Source of the DNA: Rothia endophytica
Lineage (GTDB): Bacteria; Actinomycetota; Actinomycetes; Actinomycetales; Micrococcaceae
DNA: 64,000 nucleotides
Direction: 5' to 3'
Assembly: GCF_928381505.1 (NCBI RefSeq)
Contig: NZ_CAKMSJ010000005.1
Span: 1 to 64,000, forward strand
Below the pieces are notes generated by a model. That model worked only from the letters and a program-made list of their open reading frames with translations, did no database searches and had not been told where the DNA came from. Within the stretch, counting starts at the first letter, position 1; each line of letters starts with the position of its first letter. Both the position numbers and the translations under genes were made by a program. Below, piece by piece: positions 55,718 through 63,781 of the stretch.

Positions 55718-56335
55718 CTAATCTGATAATGTGTCAAAACCGGTTGCAAAGTACAAAAGCTTGGTGAAGAAGGCTGGGCCTAGACCCTTGAGTCTGTACT
55801 GCTCACGTCTCCAGAAAGGTCGGTAGGCAACTTCCGATTCGAGGTTCGAGTCTTTGGCGGGCATGATTCCGCCGAGGAGTTTTTCTCCAACGTCCGTTTC
55901 GCTCAATGTTGGAATTCGACGGTAGATATCCCGGGCTTTGGCACCGGCGTCCCATGAACAGGCCGCGACGTAGAAGTTGACCGCATTTTGTGCAGTTTCC
56001 ACCATGGTACCCAGAGTGAATAGGTCGCCGCGGCTAAGGGTAAGTCGCCCTTTACTATCCTTTTCTCCGCTTTGAAAAACGGAAGGAATGACCGGGATAT
56101 TTTCGCCCCACCGGTTCAACCAGTGACGAGGGTGGAACCGGATAGCGTGGTTCTCGACCTCTACAGTAGTGGGTATTCTTTTGCCGTTGCGTATAAGGTC
56201 TGCAACTTCGGCGGTAGTCTTTCTTGTTCTGGCCAAGATCCAGCTCCAGTCGTGGAAAGGTTGCGTGGTAGGTTGCCCAGCGTAGTCTATTGCTCCGACG
56301 AGTGACCTGGACTCTAGAACAGTATGCAAGGGCAA
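55718..56335 (-). CDS. 8-oxoguanine DNA glycosylase OGG-fold-like protein, probably 3'-truncated
   Basis: 205 residues from a TTG. FHDWSWILARTRKTTAEV and FHPRHWLNRWGENIPVIPSVF in the first half and LGPAFFTKLLYFATG at the end match the pattern of OGG-fold proteins seen in mobile and defence-linked loci; whether they excise a damaged or modified base is not established. The frame ends a few residues after the LGPAFFTKLLYF block, where related proteins continue with a further helical region, so a C-terminal cut at about 55720-55740 is likely. It lies directly behind the resolvase in the same direction, and a second copy of that junction is at 53.2-53.4 kb. Confidence 0.55.
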   Translation of the reverse strand: MPLHTVLESRSLVGAIDYAGQPTTQPFHDWSWILARTRKTTAEVADLIRNGKRIPTTVEVENHAIRFHPRHWLNRWGENIPVIPSVFQSGEKDSKGRLTLSRGDLFTLGTMVETAQNAVNFYVAACSWDAGAKARDIYRRIPTLSETDVGEKLLGGIMPAKDSNLESEVAYRPFWRREQYRLKGLGPAFFTKLLYFATGFDTLSD

Positions 56336-56368
56336 GAAATGCTATAACCCTTGTCGAGCACCGGTTGG

Positions 56369-56947
56369 TTATGAAAGCTCTTTGATTCGTCGGTACAGAG
56401 TTGCTCGGGACATTCCCATATCTTTGGCGACTTGGGTCGCTGGCTCACCGGCCTGAATGAGCTTGGATGCGGTGCGGATTTGGGATTCGGTGAAGGTGGG
56501 GCGTCGGCCACCGAGATCACCACCGGTGGTGCGGCGTTTGGTGACGGAGTCGGTGATGCGTTCGCGCTTGATCTCCAGTTCCATCTGCGCGAGTGCGGCC
56601 ATGACGGTGAAGACCATGGCGCCCATGGGTGTTTTAGTATCCACATCACCACCACCCAGGTTGAGCACGCGCAAACCGATATTGCGATCTCGTAGTTCCT
56701 CGGCGAGTTCGAGCATTTTCTGGGTGGAGCGCCCGAGCCGGTCCAAAGTGGTGATCACGAGCGTGTCACCCGTATGCAGTGCGGTCAGTGCTTTATCCAA
56801 GCCGGGTCGTTTGGCCAGGGCGCCGGAGAGACCATGGTCGGTGTAGAGGTCATCGCGCCGGACGCCGGCAGCGAGGAGGTCTTGGATTTGCCGGGCGGCG
56901 TCTTGGGCTTTGGTAGAGACGCGGACGTATCCGATCAGTTTGGTCAT
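56369..56947 (-). CDS. Tn3-type serine resolvase/recombinase
   Basis: 192 residues, intact. Catalytic Ser11 in GYVRVSTKAQ, the TLDRLGRS motif with active-site Arg near 70, the long helix FTVMAALAQMELEIKRERI and a C-terminal HTH (SKLIQAGEPATQVAKDMGMSRATLYRRIKEL, about 160-191). It performs site-specific recombination at a res site; the region right upstream (56973-57110) holds the expected set of inverted sites. No Tn3 transposase remains in the window, so it is either a relic or used for plasmid-like resolution. Confidence 0.92.
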   Translation of the reverse strand: MTKLIGYVRVSTKAQDAARQIQDLLAAGVRRDDLYTDHGLSGALAKRPGLDKALTALHTGDTLVITTLDRLGRSTQKMLELAEELRDRNIGLRVLNLGGGDVDTKTPMGAMVFTVMAALAQMELEIKRERITDSVTKRRTTGGDLGGRRPTFTESQIRTASKLIQAGEPATQVAKDMGMSRATLYRRIKELS

Positions 56948-56972
56948 CGGTCCTTCAAAAAGTGTCTCGCAA

Positions 56973-57110
56973 CTAATGGTATAGACACGATTCTACGCCA
57001 TCGGTTGCGACACATAGTTGCGAGAATTTGGGGGCGTTGAGTTTCTGCGGATTTTTTGCCGAGGGATTGGGGCTCATTGAGACGTCTTGCAACCTATAGG
57101 TTGCAAGACG
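56973..57110. other. Candidate res site of the resolvase
   Basis: TGTCTCGCAACTA...ATAGACA (56973-56997) has the TGTCT/AGACA ends of a subsite I. A reversed copy TTGCGACACATAGTTGCGAGA lies at about 57004-57025. A perfect 28-bp palindrome, each half CGTCTTGCAACCTA, occupies 57083-57110. The motif GTCTyGCAACyTA thus occurs four times within 138 bp upstream of the resolvase start, the usual three-subsite architecture. Confidence 0.65.
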
Positions 57111-57494
57111 CTACAGTTTTCTTCACTCCTTCAGCAGATCCAATGCGCCACCTGCATACCGCGCTTCAAGAGCGTTCTCTAGCGGGAGGTCTAAAGCAGG
57201 ATCCTTCCAGTGGCGTTTCGTAAATTTGGAACTTTCCGCACGCAGTCCTTGCGACTCGGATCCAGAAAGGGTCCTCGACGGTCTGCATCGGCGCGGACGG
57301 TTGTGTGGATAGCGTGGTATCTAATAATGATAGTTAAAGGGGAGGCGATCCCCAGGGCGAAAATCGAAGAACGAGTTGATAGGAGTCACGCGTCGGGCTC
57401 ATCGGTCTTGAAGATATGACTGCCGCCTGAAGGTGGATGCGAATTCTAGGAACAACTGATCTCATGCTAGTCTCTGACCAAGATAACCGGTAAA
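57111..57494. other. Gene-free region upstream of the IetAS-like operon
   Basis: No convincing gene; a 69-codon open frame at 57210-57419 has no ribosome site or recognisable domain. GC-rich at the left, AT-richer near 57290-57490. Presumably holds the operon promoter, but no palindromic operator is obvious. Confidence 0.4.
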
Positions 57495-58628
57495 GTGGTA
57501 AATATGACTCAAGAAAAAACGAAGTCTTACCACCCGGGTCTCGAGGCCGTAATTTACGACCTCGTCAGGGTTGGCTCCACAGGCTTTGCCTCAGGCGTCT
57601 CTCAGATGGCGAGTCGTCTAATTCGTTCCGTGCCTGCAGGTGTTGACAACCCTGAGGAATTTAGACAGAACATTCATCACGCGCTCAAGAGTGCCACCAA
57701 AACAAAGGGATTGCGTTTTGCTGGAGGTCAGGTTCCTACAGATGAACTTACTTCTTCTCACCTGATTGAAATCGACCCCCTTCCCAGTGGTGCTCACCTT
57801 ACTCTTAATGCGAGGGAATTCGATGTTGTTAATGACATCGTTCTTGAGAGGCACCAATCTGATCTCTTAGATAAGGCTGGAATTCCCCTTACCAGCTCAG
57901 TTATGTTCACGGGGCCACCAGGTGTAGGGAAATCACTCGCAGCGCGTTGGATTGCCGAAAAGTTGGAACTGCCGTTGGTGACTTTATCACTGTCTGCGAC
58001 TGTTTCCAGTCATCTTGGTACGTCTGGGAAAAACGTTAAATCAGTTCTGGATTATGCACAGTCGGGACCATGCGTCCTTTTTCTTGATGAATTTGACGCC
58101 ATAGCCAAGAATAGAGATGACGAGACAGATATCGGAGAACTCAAGCGAATTGTGAACGTCCTACTCATTGAGTTGGACAGATGGCCGCAAACGACATTGC
58201 TGTTAGCTGCTACAAATCATGCGCATCTGCTTGATCCCGCAGTTGAGCGACGGTTCGATACAGTGGTGAAGTTCGATAAGCCGAATTTTGAATCAAGAAA
58301 GAGAATATTCGCGAACGTTTCAAAATCAAAGAATTTCGCTGATGACCTAATTGACGCTCTGTCGGAAGCCACGGAAGGTGCAACAGGATCCGATATTGAA
58401 CGAATTTGGAACGCCAGTAGTCGTCGTTCTGTATTGCATTCAATTCCTGTTGAGGAAACATTGGGTGAAGAGATATTGGTTTTATCTAAAAAATTCGGGA
58501 ATCCGACTCAGGCTTATCGTCTTTTGTCAGACCAATTGGGTTGGTCAAATCGCCGTATAGCGGCCTGTTCTGGAGTCACTCATCCTACTGTGGCATCGGC
58601 ATTGAAAAGAAAAGAAGTGAACGATTAA
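57495..58628 (+). CDS. AAA ATPase of IetAS-like system (IetA-like)
   Basis: 377 residues from the GTG at 57495; an ATG three codons later (57504) is equally possible. Single AAA+ module: Walker A GPPGVGKS 140-147, Walker B LFLDEFD 195-201, sensor-1 AATN 238-241, arginine-finger region ERRFD 251-255, sensor-2 helix GATGSDIER near 296-304. This is the FtsH/p97-like classic AAA clade. A C-terminal HTH-like segment LGWSNRRIAACSGVTHPTVASALKRK (about 348-373) could bind DNA or the partner. The stop is directly followed by the protease ATG. In IetAS the ATPase restrains a toxic subtilisin-like protease; function here is inferred from the gene pair. Confidence 0.82.
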   Translation: MVNMTQEKTKSYHPGLEAVIYDLVRVGSTGFASGVSQMASRLIRSVPAGVDNPEEFRQNIHHALKSATKTKGLRFAGGQVPTDELTSSHLIEIDPLPSGAHLTLNAREFDVVNDIVLERHQSDLLDKAGIPLTSSVMFTGPPGVGKSLAARWIAEKLELPLVTLSLSATVSSHLGTSGKNVKSVLDYAQSGPCVLFLDEFDAIAKNRDDETDIGELKRIVNVLLIELDRWPQTTLLLAATNHAHLLDPAVERRFDTVVKFDKPNFESRKRIFANVSKSKNFADDLIDALSEATEGATGSDIERIWNASSRRSVLHSIPVEETLGEEILVLSKKFGNPTQAYRLLSDQLGWSNRRIAACSGVTHPTVASALKRKEVND

Positions 58629-60989
58629 ATGGCTGAAACACCCTCCAGCAACACGCCTAGGCGCCGACTATTTACAAACGGTGAAGCGCTAAAAATAGAG
58701 GTATCGAGAGTCAACTCTGGAAGAAATAACAAATTTCATCCGCAGAGTGCTTTGGAAGCTGCAACACTTCTCAGACCCCAAGTTGATATTGCTATGGATG
58801 CTCGCAAGAACCTCCCGCCTGAGCTAATTTCAGATATTCTCTATTTCGAGCTCCGACTTCTCCCAAATTATCTCGCGGCTTCTGCTTTTCCAGAGAGGTT
58901 GGCGAGTTACCTCGAGGCGGATTTGGTGGGTGTTAAAACCGATTCGAGCTCCTACAGAACGGCATCGAGGCAGCCCATATTAGCCTTAACTAAGAACCTG
59001 GTTTTTGCTTCGCAGTCGGATGCACTTGAACGCCTCAGTGCGCTCATCAATGGTGAGGAAACGAATGATCTGGGAGATCGGGCTTTCGACGAAGACCTGA
59101 GGAAGTTCGATGTAGTTAAGCTATCAACCGTTGACGAACTAGCGGTACCAGTAACTTCAGAAAAATCTAGGGGAAGAATTACATGGGAAGCAGTGTTGCA
59201 TCCTCAAGGTCGCCGGGACGGCAAAGCATATGCACTGGACCCAGATCGTATAGAGAACTGGCATGCTGCAGTTTTGAATGTAGGAGGTGAACTCCATACT
59301 GATTACGAGCGGATAGTCGGAGGAATTACGTTCTCACCCGTCACTATGTCGCTCGATAGTGCTCAATATCTGAGACGCTTTAACGGGCTAAGAGCACTAC
59401 GTCCCTTGCCCAAGATAAGGCCGCGCCCTAGTGTCAGGTCGCGGAGTGCTGCTTTTGTTCATTCCCCAGGTACACATAAACCTTTGAGAGAGGACATCAG
59501 GGTCGCAGTTTTCGATGGAGGAATCGAATCTTTTGGACGTCGTCCATCGTTATTCCCTGTCCGAGAATTCGATATCACCCCCGAAGCGTCGGATCGGGGA
59601 GACCTGTCACATGGGACAGCAGTGGTTGGAGCATCCCTCTATGGATTATTAGATTCTGGAGATCAAGCTCCGCGACCTGCTGTAAATGTCGATAGCTACA
59701 GGGTTTTCCCGGCACCTGATATTGAAGGCGATCTTTGGGGTTATTGGATGCTCGATCAGATCGTGGAAGTTGTTAAAAAAGGTGAACACCAAATAGTTAA
59801 CCTCAGCTTAGGTCCCGAAAAAAGTGTCGAAGATTTCGCTGAACCAGACAGATGGACAAGTGAGCTGGACAAGCTAGCACATGAAATGGGCGTATTGTTC
59901 GTAGTCGCCGCAGGTAATAGTGGGGAATGGTCTGTTTGGGAGCCGAATAGCGATTTTCATCGTGTTCAAGTGCCAGCTGACATGGTCAATGGCCTGACTG
60001 TGGGTTCCTGTACGCTCCCGTATCCGGAGAAAAAGTGGGAACGGGCACCTTATTCATCTATGGGGCCTGGTCGACACGGATCGAGGATCCAACCCATTGG
60101 CGTTCAATACGGAGGAACTGAGGAAGAAGGGATGCCTCTCCTACGGGAGGACGGGACTGTGATGCGCAACCATGGGACCAGTTTTTCTGCCCCTTTGATG
60201 ACCCATGCATTGTCTCGACTCGCAGCAGAACTTCCGACCTTCAATGCTAATACTTTGAGAGCTTTCGCGGTTCATTTTGCTGAGAGGCATCGAGCTTACA
60301 GGGCGAAAGTAAATGAACATGGATTCGGACGTTTTCTGCTCGACTATACCCAGAAACTGAATGCAGAAGCTGACGAAGCTCACGTTCTTTTCGAGGATTC
60401 AGCGATAAGGTCGACACTGTTGGGGTACCAAATCCCTTTACCTGCTAGATCTCTTGGTGAATTGGAGATTCGTATAACGCTTTCTTACACATCTACGGTC
60501 GATATCGCACAGACTACCGATTACACGGATTCGTCAATTGACCTTACCTTCAGGCCTCACAGCGAGATACGAACCTATACATCGCCCGATGAGACTAGAA
60601 AAATAAATCTTGATCGTCGAAGTGATGAAGCTTTTCGTTTATTATCCGAAGGTTGGAAAGACAGTCGGGAAGCTCCAACACTAACTTTGGCTCCAGTGAC
60701 AGATCGATCCGAGGCCAAACTCAGAGAATCTGGAAAATGGGAAACGCTACGACATTATAGAGTGAAGGTTCCTGCTGGAGGAGCGCATAATCCCCGTTTA
60801 GAAGTCGGATACCTAGCACGTGAAGCAGGAACTCTGTCGGACCATGCCCCAGATCTCCCTTTCTCACTGCTAGTCACTGTTTGTGAACCCGGGGCTCCGG
60901 ACTTTTATGATGGAGTTGCAAAGGCGTACCCGGCGCTACGCGCATTGCAAAACGTAAGTGTTCCTATTCAAATTTCCCCCAGCGTATGA
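58629..60989 (+). CDS. Subtilisin-like S8 peptidase of IetAS-like system (IetS-like)
   Basis: 786 residues, cytoplasmic: no signal peptide or propeptide cleavage motif. Residues 1-285 form a non-catalytic N-terminal region. The S8 domain (about 286-570) has Asp296 (AVFDGGI), His328 (SHGTAVVGAS), oxyanion Asn430 (AAGNSGEW) and Ser518 (GTSFSAPLM), so the triad is complete. A beta-rich C-terminal part (about 585-786) may hold substrates. Starts right at the ATPase stop (0 bp), so the pair is coupled. The intact triad implies real proteolysis, which the ATPase would have to control. AT-richer than the flanking core chromosome, suggesting transfer. Confidence 0.85.
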   Translation: MAETPSSNTPRRRLFTNGEALKIEVSRVNSGRNNKFHPQSALEAATLLRPQVDIAMDARKNLPPELISDILYFELRLLPNYLAASAFPERLASYLEADLVGVKTDSSSYRTASRQPILALTKNLVFASQSDALERLSALINGEETNDLGDRAFDEDLRKFDVVKLSTVDELAVPVTSEKSRGRITWEAVLHPQGRRDGKAYALDPDRIENWHAAVLNVGGELHTDYERIVGGITFSPVTMSLDSAQYLRRFNGLRALRPLPKIRPRPSVRSRSAAFVHSPGTHKPLREDIRVAVFDGGIESFGRRPSLFPVREFDITPEASDRGDLSHGTAVVGASLYGLLDSGDQAPRPAVNVDSYRVFPAPDIEGDLWGYWMLDQIVEVVKKGEHQIVNLSLGPEKSVEDFAEPDRWTSELDKLAHEMGVLFVVAAGNSGEWSVWEPNSDFHRVQVPADMVNGLTVGSCTLPYPEKKWERAPYSSMGPGRHGSRIQPIGVQYGGTEEEGMPLLREDGTVMRNHGTSFSAPLMTHALSRLAAELPTFNANTLRAFAVHFAERHRAYRAKVNEHGFGRFLLDYTQKLNAEADEAHVLFEDSAIRSTLLGYQIPLPARSLGELEIRITLSYTSTVDIAQTTDYTDSSIDLTFRPHSEIRTYTSPDETRKINLDRRSDEAFRLLSEGWKDSREAPTLTLAPVTDRSEAKLRESGKWETLRHYRVKVPAGGAHNPRLEVGYLAREAGTLSDHAPDLPFSLLVTVCEPGAPDFYDGVAKAYPALRALQNVSVPIQISPSV

Positions 60990-61560
60990 CTCGCTAGAAT
61001 AAAGGATTTATTTAGTATTTGCGCATGCAATGGCGATAGTATCAGGGTCGGTGCTTCCTGGAGTGAGCGATGCACCGACGCTGCAGGTCCTTATTACTGC
61101 TTTCGGGCGCGGGAACTCGAAGCGACGTTAGCCGATGGATACCTAGCGTTTCTGAGGAGGTGCTCCATGATTCTGGATGTCTCAATACTCGTGTCAAGAA
61201 GCTTGTATCGGAACATAGTTTGTGGCACTGGGTTCTGCGACCAAACGCGCTTGAAAATCTGTTGAGTTTTCAACTGTCACAAAATTTCACCGACGTCCGC
61301 GGATCAATGTGTCGAAACGACCGTTTTTGGCGTCCGTATAAGGCCCCTTCACCGGGCATTTTCTCGGGCGGGGTATATGGGAATCTGAAATCTTTGAAAA
61401 CTCGGAGTTTCGAAAACGTAACAAGCCAACGGATCGAGTGTCCCGTATGGCGACCGTCTTACGGGACAGCTCGACAGTCTCCATGGGGAACGCCGCTTTC
61501 AGGCCGACGAAGCGGGAAACCGCGCGATAGGTCGTGGTTGCAAGTCCCTAGACTTATTGC
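60990..61560. other. Gene-free region with a second res-like inverted repeat
   Basis: No coding signal; an open frame of 164 codons at 61070-61564 has no domain or ribosome site. TGTCCCGTA (61439-61447) and TACGGGACA (61460-61468) form a 30-bp inverted repeat of the size of a serine-recombinase subsite; TGTCCCGTA recurs near 63488. The methyltransferase ATG follows directly. Confidence 0.5.
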
Positions 61561-62160
61561 ATGACTGATTCTCAGGTTCAACAGGCCTACGCCGCGCGGG
61601 CAGCCGAGTACACGGCTATTCTTGGGGCAATCGATGACATGCATGAGCTTGATCGGAGCCACATAGAACGATGGGCTGAACAGATTAGTGGCCGTATCAT
61701 CGATGCCGGATGCGGCCCGGGACATTGGACGGATTTTCTTCACAGACGGGGTGCCGACATCTCAGGCATTGACCTCGTGCCCGAATTCATTGAGAGTGCC
61801 CGACTTCGCTTTCCCGATGTATCGTTCCAGGTCTCCACGCTCCGCCGCCTCGACGCAGCCGATGGAAGCCTGAATGGAGTGCTCGCTTGGTATTCACTGA
61901 TTCATCTGCCCCCGGCAGAACTACCGCCAGTTCTCATCGAGCTCGCGCGAGTTCTCTCGCCACAAGGGCGCCTGCTCGTCGGCTTTTTCGAGGGTGAATC
62001 CGCAGAACCGCTTGACCACGCGGTTACCACGGCTTACTGCTGGTCCGTTGATCAGATGAGTGGCCTGCTGCATGACGCCGGGTTCGAAGTGATCGAAGTC
62101 GAAAAGCGCCAAGATCCCGGCAACCGGCCCCACGCAGCAATTTGCGCGATTGTCCGGTAG
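61561..62160 (+). CDS. SAM-dependent methyltransferase (class I)
   Basis: 199 residues. Rossmann methyltransferase with motif I IIDAGCGPGHWTDFL (about 45-59), acidic motif II GIDLVPEFIESA and a YSLIHLPPAELP post-II loop, as in small-molecule (UbiE/Methyltransf_11 type) enzymes. No DNA target-recognition domain, so not a restriction-type modifier. GC-rich. No ribosome site precedes the ATG. Substrate unknown; possibly cargo of the same element as the TetR-VOC pair. Confidence 0.85.
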   Translation: MTDSQVQQAYAARAAEYTAILGAIDDMHELDRSHIERWAEQISGRIIDAGCGPGHWTDFLHRRGADISGIDLVPEFIESARLRFPDVSFQVSTLRRLDAADGSLNGVLAWYSLIHLPPAELPPVLIELARVLSPQGRLLVGFFEGESAEPLDHAVTTAYCWSVDQMSGLLHDAGFEVIEVEKRQDPGNRPHAAICAIVR

Positions 62161-62266
62161 ACGTTCACCTTGCGGGCGCTCAAGCCCTGCGCTGAGGACT
62201 TCGGACGGTGAATTCGCCGTCGATAATTGGCACACAGCCTTTAGCAGGGCATTCAAGAATGTCTAT

Positions 62267-62869
62267 TCACTGAGACCCTTCATGCCGAGACCCATTGGGA
62301 GTCACAACCCGGTCAATGAGGAAAAGCATCGCTGCCTGGATCGTATCTTTGTCGCCACCGCCATCAATATCCAGTGCTGCCCGATCAAATGATGCCGACA
62401 GCAGGTTCGTTAGGGCAGAGACGTCGTGTCCGGGCATTGCGTCTTCGAGGCCTTCCCGTAGTGATGCGGCGGCATGGCCCTCGTCTATTGTTTCCATCGT
62501 GACCGTACCGAGAGCCGCCGGGCCTTCGATAAGTAGGAGGCGAGTACGCCCCGGAACTGCCATTGCCTTGAGGTAGGCGACGCTGCCCTCTCGTAAGTCA
62601 TCGACAGGGCTGGCGTTGGCCGGCGCAGCATTTTCTATCTCCTCTGCGACCTGGCGGGCCTCCTCCTCGAGCACTGCTTGCAGGACTTCGCTCTTATCCC
62701 TGAAGTGGTGGTATAGCGCGCCACGGGTCAGCCCCGCTCGCTCAACCAGCTCTGGCGTGGATGTGGAGGTGAACCCTTTCTCAATGAAAAGCGACCGTGC
62801 TGCGACAAGCAGCGCCCGTCTGGTCTGAGCGCTGCGCTGAGCGTTTGTCTGGACTTGAACTTTTTGCAT
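62267..62869 (-). CDS. TetR-family regulator of the VOC gene
   Basis: 200 residues. HTH: ALLVAARSLFIEKGFTSTSTPELVERAGLTRGALYHHFRDKSEVLQAVL (about 19-67), AcrR-like. Ligand-binding C-terminal region with few Cys or His. Its ATG (62867-62869) abuts a palindrome in the 29-bp gap to the divergent VOC gene, so it very probably represses both. Confidence 0.92.
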   Translation of the reverse strand: MQKVQVQTNAQRSAQTRRALLVAARSLFIEKGFTSTSTPELVERAGLTRGALYHHFRDKSEVLQAVLEEEARQVAEEIENAAPANASPVDDLREGSVAYLKAMAVPGRTRLLLIEGPAALGTVTMETIDEGHAAASLREGLEDAMPGHDVSALTNLLSASFDRAALDIDGGGDKDTIQAAMLFLIDRVVTPNGSRHEGSQ

Positions 62870-62886
62870 ACATACAGTCTGTATGT
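62870..62886. promoter_or_regulatory. TetR operator in the TetR-VOC divergent gap
   Basis: ACATACAGtCTGTATGT, perfect 8-bp arms with a single central base, lying exactly between the start codons. Confidence 0.85.
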
Positions 62887-62898
62887 TAGTTTTCTTAC

Positions 62899-63309
62899 AT
62901 GCAAATCATTTCGAGCTCCTATCCCGTAATCATGACCGAAAATGTGGCTGGCACCGCTGCCTTCTACCAGCAACATTTCGGCTTTGAACAGCTGTTTTCA
63001 AGCGACTGGTATATCCACCTGCAACGTGAGGAACATGCCTTGGCCGTCTTGGATGGCCAGCACGAGACCGTGCCCGAGTCGCACCGAGGAACTGCTTCCG
63101 GCCTACTGCTCAACTTTGAAGTTGATGACGTCGACGCCACATACGCCAAATTCATTGCCGCAGGCCTACCGATAATCACGCCACTACGCGATGAGGACTT
63201 TGGCCAGAGACATTTCATTACCGCAGACCCCAACGGCATACTGGTTGATGTCATCACCCCAATCGCGCCGAGCGTAGAGTTCGAAGCTCAGTTCACGCAA
63301 CCGTCCTAA
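62899..63309 (+). CDS. VOC-superfamily (glyoxalase/bleomycin-resistance) protein
   Basis: 136 residues, two beta-alpha-beta-beta-beta repeats. [24 protein letters not shown] begins the first; [20 protein letters not shown] and [13 protein letters not shown] end the second. Metal-binding His/Glu positions are only partly obvious, so drug-binding or isomerase roles are both open. Divergent from the TetR regulator; it may protect against the regulator's ligand. Confidence 0.88.
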   Translation: MQIISSSYPVIMTENVAGTAAFYQQHFGFEQLFSSDWYIHLQREEHALAVLDGQHETVPESHRGTASGLLLNFEVDDVDATYAKFIAAGLPIITPLRDEDFGQRHFITADPNGILVDVITPIAPSVEFEAQFTQPS

Positions 63310-63781
63310 ACGCCCCCTTGCGTACGGCATTTGTGAACGATGTTGTGGAGATCATTGCATTGGCAGGGCCACATCCGCGGGCATTGACGGCTAGCCGATT
63401 GGAGCCAAGTCCGAGCTGCTCGTCGGCGTCGCGCCTCCACGCGATGCAGGAGATTCTTTCAGGTCACAATGCAGGGAACCTCTGCGAATGTCCCGTAGGA
63501 GGTTCCTCTTGCGGGCGGCAGTGCTGTTGACTATGGACAGAAATACTGAGGACTTCGGACTCTGACACACGTCCTTGTCCTCGAGCGTGTGCCCTGGCAT
63601 CAGCCGCAGGCAGTTGGCAATGTCAACCAGGGAATTGCTCGTCAAGACGTCCGTTAGCCGATCCCTCACCGTGCATCCGAATCTGGAATTTTGGTTCAGA
63701 GGTTTACAGTCATTAAATATGCACGTAAGACTCGCACGATAATATGCGCGATGAAGGCACCATAACTGCAACAATGAGTGC
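63310..63781. other. Gene-free region before the second recombinase
   Basis: No convincing gene. GAGGACTTCGGAC near 63549 repeats a stretch at about 62194, and TGTCCCGTA lies near 63488. AT-rich segments from 63700 to 63780, with TATGCACGTAAGACTCG and GATAATATGCGCGA, are likely the promoter/res region of the recombinase. Confidence 0.4.

Noticed and set aside
57210..57419. 69-codon open frame before the IetAS-like operon
   Set aside because: No ribosome site or recognisable motif; possible remnant but not supportable as a gene.
61070..61564. 164-codon open frame as a gene
   Set aside because: Irregular composition, no ribosome site, no domain, ends over the methyltransferase start; most likely chance.
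61561..62160. DNA methyltransferase of a restriction or BREX-like defence system
   Set aside because: Sequence is a small-molecule class I methyltransferase without a target-recognition domain, and no nuclease or BREX partner is present.
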